Virus record (IMG/VR): IMGVR_UViG_3300027631_002653
Location: 1-64,000 of that record
Strand: one strand, 5' to 3'
DNA length: 64,000 nucleotides
From: a virus
This document shows, piece after piece, positions 53,171 through 61,230 of this stretch (its first letter is position 1; each line of letters opens with the position of its first letter). The position numbers were made by a program, and so were the translations under genes. The notes below the pieces were generated by a model. The model was given only the letters and a program-made list of their open reading frames with translations. It made no database searches and was not told where the DNA came from.

Positions 53171-53372
53171 TTTAGACTTTGATGATACGATAGTTCCTTT
53201 TGATGAAATATCAGAAGATCAAGGTTTAAAATTAGTTATTGATAAAAGGTCCCTATTATATTTATTAGGAACCGAACTTGATTTTACAGACGGTCTAAAT
53301 GGTAAAGGATTCTTATTCACTAATCCAAACGCAAGTAGAACTTGTGGTTGTGGTGAGAGTTTTGGAATATAA
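53040..53372 (+). CDS. iscA: IscA/HesB-type A-type iron-sulfur carrier
   Basis: 110 aa. The three conserved cysteines are present: Cys38 (KGGGCSGLTYDLDFD) and Cys102/Cys104 (SRTCGCGESFGI). A-type carriers move Fe-S clusters from IscU to target proteins. It follows iscU with only the small Cys-rich gene between. Potential clients: QueE, the Cas4-like nuclease and the ferredoxin of this genome. Confidence 0.9.
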   Translation: MKIFTLTTKAKSQLDKLMVEEQCTEDHFLRVSVKGGGCSGLTYDLDFDDTIVPFDEISEDQGLKLVIDKRSLLYLLGTELDFTDGLNGKGFLFTNPNASRTCGCGESFGI

Positions 53373-53383
53373 TATATAATAGA

Positions 53384-53803
53384 TTGAAAACAACTTATCA
53401 AACTAAATTTTCATTATTCTTTGCAGATGGTAAGCGACTTACCTATGGAAATTGCTTGATTGCTTGTATTGCCTCTATTTTGGACCAACCAATTGATGAA
53501 GTACCTAATGTTTATACATTTTATGGTTTAGATGATAAGGAAGATAAGGTTACTGAAAATCATCTGTGGTTTAAGACAATGAATATTTGGCTTAATTTAA
53601 AACATAAAAAACAATTAATTAAACATGATTTAACTGAACCTACAGAACAAGAATATGTTGTTATGAGAGGCTTATCTAAACGTGGTAATCCACATTGTTG
53701 TATTTATATTAATGATGAAAATGGTTTATTATTGCCTTATTTTGACCCTCATCCAACATCACAGTTTCTATTTGAGGAACAATATTATTATACTATAGAG
53801 TAA
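53384..53803 (+). CDS. Papain-like cysteine peptidase-fold protein, putative
   Basis: 139 aa, TTG start at 53384 (MKTTYQTKFSLFF). The GNCLIACIASILDQPIDEVPN segment is the catalytic-Cys motif of the C39-like/papain-like fold, RGNPHCCIYI supplies a His, and LLPYFDPHP an Asp. Could be a peptidase or an inactive relative. Phage homologues are usually unannotated; fold inference is moderate. Confidence 0.6.
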   Translation: MKTTYQTKFSLFFADGKRLTYGNCLIACIASILDQPIDEVPNVYTFYGLDDKEDKVTENHLWFKTMNIWLNLKHKKQLIKHDLTEPTEQEYVVMRGLSKRGNPHCCIYINDENGLLLPYFDPHPTSQFLFEEQYYYTIE

Positions 53804-53809
53804 AAAGTT

Positions 53810-54070
53810 ATGATATTAAATGAAGTTATTTGGCACAACGGAAACGCCTATAAAATTATTAGAAAAATTAAACAGCATCAAGTTTCACCTAAAGGTATTT
53901 TAAATAAAGAAATACTTGCTGAGTGGAGAGATTATGTTGGAGCCGATCACGTTTTACAACAACACGATGAATTCTGGTTGTGTGAAACAATTCCAGAAGC
54001 AATACTTATAGAAGATGAAATTCAAAATTTGGTGGAAGAATCTGTGGTATCACATGAAGAAAATACATAA
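53810..54070 (+). CDS. Small hypothetical protein
   Basis: 86 aa, with a mixed alpha/beta N-terminal part and an acidic C-terminus (ILIEDEIQNLVEESVVSHEE). AAAAAGTTATG start context. Unrecognised. Confidence 0.6.
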   Translation: MILNEVIWHNGNAYKIIRKIKQHQVSPKGILNKEILAEWRDYVGADHVLQQHDEFWLCETIPEAILIEDEIQNLVEESVVSHEENT

Positions 54071-54078
54071 TTTAGGTT

Positions 54079-55218
54079 ATGGTAGTAGGTTTTAAAAATA
54101 AAATGAAACGTATATTAATGCTGTTAATGCTTTTGGTCTCCTTAGCATCAGCGAACGCAAAATGTGATTGGAGCTCACTAAAACTCCAACAATGGAATGA
54201 ACGTAATTACTATAAATGGTATGTAAGTGGAAAAGTATTAGATGACACTTGTGTTGATTGGATGTTTATGGTTTACGATTTTCAAACCAAAAAGACTGAT
54301 ACTTTAAATGATAATAGAGGTTTAGTTGAGGTTTTATTTAATAAAAAAGGCAAATACAAAATGTATTTGAAGGTATGGAACAAATGTTTAAAATGTGATA
54401 CAACTTTATATCGTGAGGTAAACATCGTTCAATTTCCAGGTGCTTCAGTATCCAGCACTATAAACGCTTTAAATTGTAAAAACTATAAGTTTGAGTTGAG
54501 TTATATTAAAGGTTTTTCAGTAAAAGACACTTGTATGGATTATTACTTGATGTTTTATTCAGGACCTTGGATGGCTAAAATGACTCAAAGTGAGTGGGAT
54601 AATTTGACTGATTATCAAATTGGGATGGAGTATGATTTTCCAGATGCTGATTATTTAGGTTATACTGAAACACGAGTTGTAGATTATACTTTTAAGAACG
54701 CTGGTCGTGTATTAATGATTGCTCAATGGTGGAACAAATGTATTGCCCAAGACACATTCATGTTTAGGAAGTTAGATGTTTGTAAAACAACTACAAAACC
54801 TAGATGTAATTGGTCTAAACTTGGATTTGGATATAATAACAAATGTAATACTTATGTTTTTGAATTAGGTTCACTTGATACTTGTATTAGTTATACAACT
54901 TACATCTATAATTTAAAAACCGGTAGATGGGTTGATACGTTTAGAACAAGAATTTTTACTAAAACATTTGCCGATACAGGTAAGTATAAAATATATGTTA
55001 TAGCTAAAAATAAATGTGGTGGGTGTGATACTGCTTATTATAATTGGATACGGGTTGAATGTCAACAAACATCAGGTATTAATGAAGTTATTAAAAGTGA
55101 ACCTAAGTTAATTAGTATGTATGATATGTTAGGTCGTCCCGTTCATAATGCTCGTGAAAATGAAATTACTATTTATTTATATAGTGATGGTTCAACACGC
55201 AAAGTAATTAAAAAATAA
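54079..55218 (+). CDS. Secreted repeat protein with T9SS-like C-terminal sorting domain
   Basis: 379 aa. Sec signal peptide from residue 9 (MKRILMLLMLLVSLASANA, cleavage likely before KC). Three divergent PKD/Ig-like repeats follow, each with a DTC...Y, a G(K/R)Y/V-type strand and an NKC-x-x-CDT/QDT segment (KVWNKCLKCDTTLY, WWNKCIAQDTFMF, AKNKCGGCDTAYY). The last 50 residues (about 330-379, with LISMYDMLGRPVH and TIYLYSDGSTRKVIKK) match the type A T9SS sorting domain of Bacteroidota. So it would be exported by the host type IX system; role unknown. ATG 54103 is an alternative start. Confidence 0.78.
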   Translation: MVVGFKNKMKRILMLLMLLVSLASANAKCDWSSLKLQQWNERNYYKWYVSGKVLDDTCVDWMFMVYDFQTKKTDTLNDNRGLVEVLFNKKGKYKMYLKVWNKCLKCDTTLYREVNIVQFPGASVSSTINALNCKNYKFELSYIKGFSVKDTCMDYYLMFYSGPWMAKMTQSEWDNLTDYQIGMEYDFPDADYLGYTETRVVDYTFKNAGRVLMIAQWWNKCIAQDTFMFRKLDVCKTTTKPRCNWSKLGFGYNNKCNTYVFELGSLDTCISYTTYIYNLKTGRWVDTFRTRIFTKTFADTGKYKIYVIAKNKCGGCDTAYYNWIRVECQQTSGINEVIKSEPKLISMYDMLGRPVHNARENEITIYLYSDGSTRKVIKK

Positions 55219-55238
55219 TTTAAAAATAATTCATGAGA

Positions 55239-55263
55239 GGGTTGGCTTAGCCAACCCTTTTTT
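55239..55263 (+). terminator. Intrinsic terminator overlapping a promoter
   Basis: Stem GGGTTGGC (55239-55246), loop TTA, GCCAACCC (55250-55257), then T-run. The left arm contains the promoter box. Confidence 0.88.
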
Positions 55264-55274
55264 GTATATTCACG
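55241..55274 (+). promoter_or_regulatory. Promoter embedded in a terminator (GTTGGC-N18-TATATT)
   Basis: Box GTTGGC 55241-55246, spacer = hairpin loop, right arm and T-run (ending TTTG), TATATT 55265-55270, CACG. Gene at 55288 follows with AATAAAGGTTATG. Confidence 0.82.
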
Positions 55275-55287
55275 TATAATAAAGGTT

Positions 55288-57870
55288 ATGAAACAAATTA
55301 TAAATCAAGAAAAATTAACACACGGTTTATTTAAAATTATTTATTCTGATGGTTCTATGGAATATCGATCTGTAGAATATACTTATGAATATCCCCAATT
55401 TACCAAAAATGAAAAATTAGGTCTTTTATTACTTAAATCAGGTATTACTGGTGGGTATTTTACATCTGGGGAATTTCTTAGATCAAAAAAACGAGATAAT
55501 CCAGGAATTAAGTTTATAAGATGGGAATTTGATAATATACCTAATAATTGGGATAGTATTACTGCTCGTAAATATCAAAATTTAAAAGATAAATTATTTA
55601 AAAATTATATGGAACCTTATAGGATTAAATATAATAATCATATTGGTGAAGAATTTTATGAGTCTGATAATAATTGTAATCTTAATGAATTAATTAATAA
55701 TACTTGGGATAAAGCCCGTAAAGAAGCACATGATATAATAGTTGGTGCTATTATAGATAAAAAATCATCTCCAGGTATGTCTTATCGTCCTGGACAAGAA
55801 CAACAAACTGATACTTTATATAAAAATCTAATTAATAAGTTATTTACTGAGGGAGAATTACCTCCGGGATTAGGTAAAACTCCTATTTTTTATTTTTTAG
55901 GTAAAAAACTTGATAATAATTCTAATTTTAACTCTCGTGTTAAATTATATGTTACTGATACTGTAAAAAACACAACTGAATTGGTTTGGAAAATGTATAA
56001 TTATAATTTAATAGACAAAAAAGTTCTTCCTAATATAGTTGTTGTTAATTCTGAAGAACCTAATAATAATAAAATTATGAAAAGTGGGGCTCGTGTAATT
56101 CCAGCAATGAATGGAGAAAATCCATCATTAATTAATTTATTAAAAGAAATTGTAAGTAATAATGAAGAATATAATTTATTCACAACTTATTATAGTTTGG
56201 GTGAATTACTTAAAGCTATTAATGATTTTGATGATTTTCCTTTAATGCCTCTTTTTAGAGACGAAGCCCATGTATCAACTGAAAAAAATATTGATCATCC
56301 ATTTAATGCTTTTTTAGTATATAAACATTTATTTTGGGGTGGAGTTGGTTTAACAGGATCAGCAATTCGTCGTCCTTCAAATTCTAATAATTTAAATATT
56401 TTTTATAATGGTGATCAAGGAGGTAATTTAGATTTAATTGTTACCGAATCTGAAGCACGTGCTCAGGGTTTAATTGCTGAACAAAAATTATTATTAATTC
56501 CTGTTCCTCCTAGTAGTGAAGAATTAAAACGAGCCATCCGTAATAGAAGTAAAGTTCGTCTTAGATTAGGTGTAAGTAAAATTAATGGGAGAGAAGTTGT
56601 TATTCGAACTAGAGCTTCAATGTTATTAGTTAAACGTGGTTTAGAAGAAGCTATTAAAGTAGGTAAACACCATATTCATATTCCAACAACATCACGTGCT
56701 ATTACTAGAAAAATGGTTCAAGCTATTAAACTCATGAAAGAATGTGGGATTATTCCTTCTAAATATCGTGTATTTGAAGCTCTTCTTAAAGATGGGGATA
56801 AAACATTAGAAGAATGGAATAATGAAGATTTTGCTATTGTTGTTGGGACTAGATGGATGAATAGAGGAACAGATACTGTTAAATGTGATTGTCAAATTTA
56901 TACTTATGTCCCTACTTCAGAAGCAATTGCTATTCAATTAAAAGGTCGTGGCCATAGAACACATGATTCTAAAGATTATTTTTTGATGGTAATTTGTGAA
57001 TTTGAAGGTGAACTTAGAGCTAATCCTTTATTTATAATAGCTGAACGTGAACTTAATGGTGGTGGATATGCTATTGTTGGAAATGATCCAATTCAACAAG
57101 ATCTTAATCTTAATCCAGACGCACCATTTGTACCCGAAGAGCCATTTGAAAATGAAAATATAGAAGATTTAAGTGGAAGAACAAATCCTACCGTAGATGC
57201 CTTAGACAATAATGAAATTGTTTTATTACAAGGTGAAGGTAGTGATCCTGAAATGTTTTTGGAATATAGAGATTTAACAGAGGCTATAACTACTGATACT
57301 TATACAGATGAATATGGTAATGATTTATTTAGTAGAATGGCTGCTGCTAAAGATTTAAATTATGATATAGTTGCTAAAAAAGCTTTGGAATTTGAATCTC
57401 GTGAAGTTTTTAGAGATAATGCTAGAAGTGAGTATAATTGGGCTATGAATAGATTGGTTTTAGAGCAAGTATGTAATCATATGGATGTCCTTAGAATTTC
57501 AATTTGGAGCTTTCAATTGTTACTAGATAAAGGTAAACTTCAAAAACATAAAAATATTTCCCAATTTATTCTTAATGGTAATTCAAGTAAATTTTATTCT
57601 CTTTCTGATGAAGATAAGGAAAAAGTAAAGAATTATTATGGAGATCAAAAAAATAAACCAGTAGATATGTTGGATGAATTGACTAGAGATTATATAAGAA
57701 CCTTTCCTTCAGCAAAAGCAGCAGCTAAATTTATAGAAAAAGAATCCAGCAGCTCAGAAATTAACAATTGTTGTAATAAAAAAGTTATGAAAAATGGTAA
57801 AATTAAAGAATCTTTTGGAGGATATGGATGGAGAAGATCAGAAATAAATTTTAAATTAGATGTAAAATAA
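55288..57870 (+). CDS. SF2 helicase-like ATPase with C-terminal NUMOD1-like domain
   Basis: 860 aa. Motif I is EGELPPGLGKTPI (residues ~188-200), motif II LFRDEAHVST (DEAH, ~324), motif III GLTGSAIRR, and motif VI QLKGRGHRTHD (~549). The N-terminal ~150 residues have no clear match. The C-terminal ~50 residues (FPSAKAAAKFIEKESS, then YGWRRSE) look like NUMOD1, a DNA-binding module of homing endonucleases; no nuclease domain was found. Residues ~610-750 are acidic and repetitive. Roles from homing-related mobile element to DNA repair or anti-host function are possible. Own promoter at 55241. Confidence 0.78.
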   Translation: MKQIINQEKLTHGLFKIIYSDGSMEYRSVEYTYEYPQFTKNEKLGLLLLKSGITGGYFTSGEFLRSKKRDNPGIKFIRWEFDNIPNNWDSITARKYQNLKDKLFKNYMEPYRIKYNNHIGEEFYESDNNCNLNELINNTWDKARKEAHDIIVGAIIDKKSSPGMSYRPGQEQQTDTLYKNLINKLFTEGELPPGLGKTPIFYFLGKKLDNNSNFNSRVKLYVTDTVKNTTELVWKMYNYNLIDKKVLPNIVVVNSEEPNNNKIMKSGARVIPAMNGENPSLINLLKEIVSNNEEYNLFTTYYSLGELLKAINDFDDFPLMPLFRDEAHVSTEKNIDHPFNAFLVYKHLFWGGVGLTGSAIRRPSNSNNLNIFYNGDQGGNLDLIVTESEARAQGLIAEQKLLLIPVPPSSEELKRAIRNRSKVRLRLGVSKINGREVVIRTRASMLLVKRGLEEAIKVGKHHIHIPTTSRAITRKMVQAIKLMKECGIIPSKYRVFEALLKDGDKTLEEWNNEDFAIVVGTRWMNRGTDTVKCDCQIYTYVPTSEAIAIQLKGRGHRTHDSKDYFLMVICEFEGELRANPLFIIAERELNGGGYAIVGNDPIQQDLNLNPDAPFVPEEPFENENIEDLSGRTNPTVDALDNNEIVLLQGEGSDPEMFLEYRDLTEAITTDTYTDEYGNDLFSRMAAAKDLNYDIVAKKALEFESREVFRDNARSEYNWAMNRLVLEQVCNHMDVLRISIWSFQLLLDKGKLQKHKNISQFILNGNSSKFYSLSDEDKEKVKNYYGDQKNKPVDMLDELTRDYIRTFPSAKAAAKFIEKESSSSEINNCCNKKVMKNGKIKESFGGYGWRRSEINFKLDVK

Positions 57871-57871
57871 A

Positions 57872-57905
57872 TTTGGCTTCCTGAAAGATTGTTCGTATAT
57901 TCACG
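57872..57905 (+). promoter_or_regulatory. Promoter, TTTGGC-N18-TATATT
   Basis: TTTGGC 57872-57877, spacer (TTCCTGAAAGATTGTTCG), TATATT 57896-57901, CACG. The ATG at 57908 is expected at or near the transcription start. Confidence 0.88.
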
Positions 57906-57907
57906 GT

Positions 57908-58117
57908 ATGGAAATAAAGGTTATAATAAACAAAGAATTAGTTTTAAAAGCAGTAGGATTATTTTACATGACTATTGAAATGGACAACATGGATTCACAA
58001 GATGAGCGATATGCTGGTTTGTATGAAATGGAATGTAAACTATTTGATTTAATGGCTAAGATGGAATCAGAGGAACTTCAGGTGTATAAAGAATTAATTA
58101 ATCACGGATTAAAATAA
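57908..58117 (+). CDS. Small acidic protein, possibly leaderless mRNA
   Basis: 69 aa; acidic and helical (MESEELQVYKELINHGL). Start lies 6 bases after the TATATT box, so the transcript is likely leaderless. Unrecognised. Confidence 0.68.
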   Translation: MEIKVIINKELVLKAVGLFYMTIEMDNMDSQDERYAGLYEMECKLFDLMAKMESEELQVYKELINHGLK

Positions 58118-58126
58118 ATAAAATTT

Positions 58127-58321
58127 ATGGCAGATAATAAAAATACATCAAACGGAATTGGATTAGGTACAATCCTATGTTTAATCTTTTTAACACTTAA
58201 ACTAGGTGGTTGGGGTGTAGTAGCAACATGGTCATGGTGGTGGGTATTTAGTCCAATTTGGATTCCAATAGCATTTATAGTAATTATTGTTTTAATAGTA
58301 GGTATAATTCATAATATATGA
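58127..58321 (+). CDS. Small two-span membrane protein
   Basis: 64 aa with GLGTILCLIFLTLKLGGWGV and IAFIVIIVLIVGII hydrophobic segments separated by a Trp-rich loop (WSWWWVFSPIW). Unrecognised; membrane protein by composition. Overlaps the next gene by 4 bases. Confidence 0.7.
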   Translation: MADNKNTSNGIGLGTILCLIFLTLKLGGWGVVATWSWWWVFSPIWIPIAFIVIIVLIVGIIHNI

Positions 58322-59013
58322 TAATTACTTTTATAAGCGATACCCATACTAAACATCGCCACGTAGAAGATGATTTACCAGGTGGTGATTTATTAATCCA
58401 CGCTGGTGATATCATGAACTCAGGTTATGATGAAAATGATGTATGGGAATTTCTAGATTGGTTCGATAAACAAGAAAAATATAAAGGACACGTTTTTATT
58501 GCTGGTAATCATGACAGGTATTTTGAAAATAAACCTGATGAAACTAAAAATATATTACGTGAATATCCTTATATAACATATCTACAAGATAACTCATTAC
58601 TTTATACTAATGAAGAAACTAATGATGCTTGTTCAATTTATGGTTCACCTTGGCAACCAACATTTCACAACTGGGCATTTAATTTACCTCGTAATGGTGA
58701 AGAATTACTAAATAAATGGAATGATATTCCAGAAGATATTGATATTCTAATTACACACGGACCACCTTGGGGTCATTTAGATGTTACCCCATATGGTAAC
58801 TTAAATGTAGGGTGTGAGGTATTACGTGAGCGTATAGAAGTTATTAAACCAAAAATTCATGTGTTTGGACACGTTCATAGTGGTTATGGTTATAAGTTTC
58901 ATAACGGAACACATTTCGTTAATGCTTCGGTTTTAAATGAACGTTATAATTATAAAAATAAACCAATTACAATTGATTGGAATGTTGAACATAATACAAT
59001 AAAATTTATATGA
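58318..59013 (+). CDS. Metallophosphoesterase, calcineurin-like
   Basis: 231 aa. Motifs: TFISDTHTKH (DxH), IHAGDIMNSG (GDxx), IAGNHDRYF (GNHD), ITHGPPWGHLD (H) and FGHVHSGYG (GHxH). This arrangement resembles the small YmdB/Ser-Thr phosphatase or DNA-repair-type phosphoesterases seen in phages. Substrate unknown. Confidence 0.85.
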   Translation: MIITFISDTHTKHRHVEDDLPGGDLLIHAGDIMNSGYDENDVWEFLDWFDKQEKYKGHVFIAGNHDRYFENKPDETKNILREYPYITYLQDNSLLYTNEETNDACSIYGSPWQPTFHNWAFNLPRNGEELLNKWNDIPEDIDILITHGPPWGHLDVTPYGNLNVGCEVLRERIEVIKPKIHVFGHVHSGYGYKFHNGTHFVNASVLNERYNYKNKPITIDWNVEHNTIKFI

Positions 59014-59504
59014 AAAAGATTTGGAGTGAGGTAAAATGGTTTTTTAGACAATTAAACCGTTCATTTGCGTATTTTAAACACGCTTGGGGTGGTTATGATT
59101 GGGATTATAGTTATTCAATTGGTATGTTTCAATACAGTCTAGAACGTTTAGCTACTAACCTAGATTCAAACTCAGCATATGGTACAGATGCTAAAAATAA
59201 AGCATCACGTTGTAAAATGATTGCTGAATTAATGGGACGAGTTAATAAAGACTATTATGCTATGAAATATGCTGAAGTATTAGAAAACATGTATGGTAAG
59301 TGTGAATTGGTGAGTAAGGAAATAGGTGATGGTAACTACCAGTTTGTTGGTTGGAAATGGGAAAAAGCGGTTGATGATAAACACAACGATGATATTAATG
59401 ATCTTAGTAGGGAACTAATGAAATGGGGCGAGGAAAAGCAAAAACGTGCTGAGATACTACTATGGAAATTAGTAGCACATAATATTAAATATTTTTGGGA
59501 TTAA
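59010..59504 (+). CDS. Hypothetical protein
   Basis: 164 aa, helical and Trp-rich (SEVKWFFRQLNRSFAYFKHA). Overlaps the phosphoesterase by 4 bases. No recognised domain. Stop is followed directly by the inverted repeat at 59505. Confidence 0.65.
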   Translation: MKKIWSEVKWFFRQLNRSFAYFKHAWGGYDWDYSYSIGMFQYSLERLATNLDSNSAYGTDAKNKASRCKMIAELMGRVNKDYYAMKYAEVLENMYGKCELVSKEIGDGNYQFVGWKWEKAVDDKHNDDINDLSRELMKWGEEKQKRAEILLWKLVAHNIKYFWD

Positions 59505-59530
59505 TTTGGAATCATTCCAAATGAACAATA
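59505..59530 (+). repeat. Inverted repeat element, TTTGGAAT-C-ATTCCAAA then TGAACAATA
   Basis: 17-bp palindrome, perfect 8-bp arms around C, followed by TGAACAATA. Starts 28 bp upstream of promoter box 59533. The right edge overlaps TAAATTTG, which could also serve as a -7 box (59529-59536) with TTTGGA of the palindrome at the same 18-nt spacing. Confidence 0.75.
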
Positions 59531-59532
59531 AA

Positions 59533-59566
59533 TTTGGCTATATGAAATATCATTCGTATATTCACA
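59533..59566 (+). promoter_or_regulatory. Promoter, TTTGGC-N18-TATATT
   Basis: TTTGGC 59533-59538, spacer ending CATTCG, TATATT 59557-59562, CACA. Confidence 0.85.
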
Positions 59567-59584
59567 TATAAAGAAATAAAAGTT

Positions 59585-59854
59585 ATGACATTCAAAGAAC
59601 TAAATTTTAAGGACACAAAATCCAACAATGGTATTCATGCTATTGTTAAATTTGAAAACAACTATGGAGCATCAGTTGTTAAGCATGATCATTCATATGG
59701 TGGTAAGGATGGATTATATGAATTAGCAGTAACTCAATATGATGAGAATGGAGATTGGGATATTTGTTATGATACTCCAATCACAGATGATGTATTAGGT
59801 TATTTAACCGAAGATAATGTAACAGATTATCTAAAACAAATTAAACAGTTATGA
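59585..59854 (+). CDS. Hypothetical phage protein
   Basis: 89 aa with ELNFKDTKSNNGIHAIVKFE and YELAVTQYDENGDWDICYD, a pattern shared by many phage early proteins without known function. AAATAAAAGTTATG context after promoter 59533. Confidence 0.72.
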   Translation: MTFKELNFKDTKSNNGIHAIVKFENNYGASVVKHDHSYGGKDGLYELAVTQYDENGDWDICYDTPITDDVLGYLTEDNVTDYLKQIKQL

Positions 59855-60543
59855 GCAAAATAAATAAAAATAGTAAATTTTACATCCCACCAACGTTTAA
59901 ACAACGTATGGAGAATCTTAAATATTCAATCCTATTTTGGAGAGGACGTAGTAAGGGTATGATTTACACTCGTAATATTGAATTAGATGATTTCCGTTAC
60001 ATATTCTTTCCTAAAGGATTTGAAAAGTATGGATATTTAGGAACACAAATATGGGATGAAGGAGGTGTTTATTTTAATGCTCTTTATCCATTAGTATTAG
60101 CTATGGACTATGAAGCTAAGCCTAAATTCTGCCCAAGGTGGTTTTTACGCTTCTTACATGTGTTTGGTAGTGATAAATCAATTGTAAGAGTCCGTAATTG
60201 GACTTTGCATGACTTACTACGTAATCTAACTAAAGGTATTGCCTTTGTAGATTGGAAGACTAAGTGGCATGATTATGATTTACGTATTTCAATTCATGCA
60301 CCTAAGCACTTACAGAACCTAGCTGATGATATAGAACACGGATTTTATTCTAGAGGTGCACAAGAAGAGTTAGTTGAACAAATTTTAGCAATAGATCCTA
60401 ATGCTTGTATTATTTGGGGTAGTGTTGAAAGATTTAATAAACAATTAGAGAAACTAGAAGCCGAAAAAGAAAATCGAGATAAGCAATTAGATTTCCTTAC
60501 TCAACAAGCTCAAGAATTAAACTTAGGGGATAAAAATGCCTGA
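59851..60543 (+). CDS. Hypothetical protein
   Basis: 230 aa, basic N-terminal region with Trp/Tyr-rich sequence, then a charged coiled-coil C-terminus (EKLEAEKENRDKQLDFLTQQ). Unrecognised. Overlaps neighbours by 4 and 8 bases. Confidence 0.65.
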   Translation: MSKINKNSKFYIPPTFKQRMENLKYSILFWRGRSKGMIYTRNIELDDFRYIFFPKGFEKYGYLGTQIWDEGGVYFNALYPLVLAMDYEAKPKFCPRWFLRFLHVFGSDKSIVRVRNWTLHDLLRNLTKGIAFVDWKTKWHDYDLRISIHAPKHLQNLADDIEHGFYSRGAQEELVEQILAIDPNACIIWGSVERFNKQLEKLEAEKENRDKQLDFLTQQAQELNLGDKNA

Positions 60544-61045
60544 GTATCTTAAAACAGCATTTATAAAAGACCTAGAATCACAGGTTATGATGGGTAAACT
60601 TTCATACACCAGAATGCTTGAATTAATACAGGAAGAAGTAATAAAAAATTATAATAAGATGATAACCGGAGTACAGCCTAAAATACTATTAACTCAAGAT
60701 GAGAATGGTAATCTAAAAATGGATGATGAAATGGGTAAACTATTTTTTGACGATCCTAATGCTAATATGAACTATAAACTAGTTCGTGAAAGAGATGGTT
60801 TAACAAAGTATGGACGAGAAATGGGGTGGATTGAATTTCATGAAAATGGTACATTTAAAGAAAAACATGATGAACCAGCTATTGGTAGGTCATGTATGTT
60901 AGATCCACACCGATTTAGTTTTACTTGGTTAACTACATCAGTTACTAAAATTGTAGAACAACGAGACGATTATATTAAATTCAACACTAATAATAGTGTA
61001 TATGAATTATTTAAATTAAATAAACAAAATGAAGATACAATTTAA
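60536..61045 (+). CDS. Hypothetical protein
   Basis: 169 aa, helical with acidic centre (MDDEMGKLFFDDPNANMNYK) and a beta-rich tail. Unrecognised. Overlaps the small gene at 61029 by 17 bases. Confidence 0.65.
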   Translation: MPEYLKTAFIKDLESQVMMGKLSYTRMLELIQEEVIKNYNKMITGVQPKILLTQDENGNLKMDDEMGKLFFDDPNANMNYKLVRERDGLTKYGREMGWIEFHENGTFKEKHDEPAIGRSCMLDPHRFSFTWLTTSVTKIVEQRDDYIKFNTNNSVYELFKLNKQNEDTI

Positions 61046-61169
61046 TAATATTGCTTACCAATTTTATTTAGTACCCACTATTAAGGTAACTGATGATAAA
61101 TTTTTATTTGGTTATTATGGTATTGAGTTTATTTGGTTAAAGTGGGGTATTGAGATTATTTGGAATTAA
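61029..61169 (+). CDS. Very small aromatic protein (46 aa)
   Basis: ATG 61029, stop 61167-61169 lies inside the inverted repeat at 61159. Aromatic/hydrophobic (AYQFYLVPTIKVT; FIWLKWGIEIIWN). Possible membrane-associated peptide. Supported by overlap and by the fixed placement of the repeat at its stop. Confidence 0.55.
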   Translation: MKIQFNNIAYQFYLVPTIKVTDDKFLFGYYGIEFIWLKWGIEIIWN

Positions 61170-61184
61170 TCCAAATGAACAATA
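61159..61184 (+). repeat. Inverted repeat element, TTTGGA-ATTAA-TCCAAA then TGAACAATA
   Basis: 17-bp palindrome with 6-bp arms, then TGAACAATA, starting 38 bp upstream of promoter box 61197 (10 bp more than the other two copies). The stop codon of the preceding gene is in its centre. Confidence 0.65.
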
Positions 61185-61196
61185 ATTAACCTAATA

Positions 61197-61230
61197 CTTG
61201 GGTATGTAAATAATTGTTCGTATATTAAAT
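61197..61230 (+). promoter_or_regulatory. Promoter, CTTGGG-N18-TATATT
   Basis: CTTGGG 61197-61202, spacer (TATGTAAATAATTGTTCG), TATATT 61221-61226, then AAAT. Confidence 0.8.

Noticed and set aside
61159-61184. Inverted repeats as intrinsic terminators
   Set aside because: Arms are AT-rich and there is no T-run after them, so they are described as operator- or RNA-signal-like elements.
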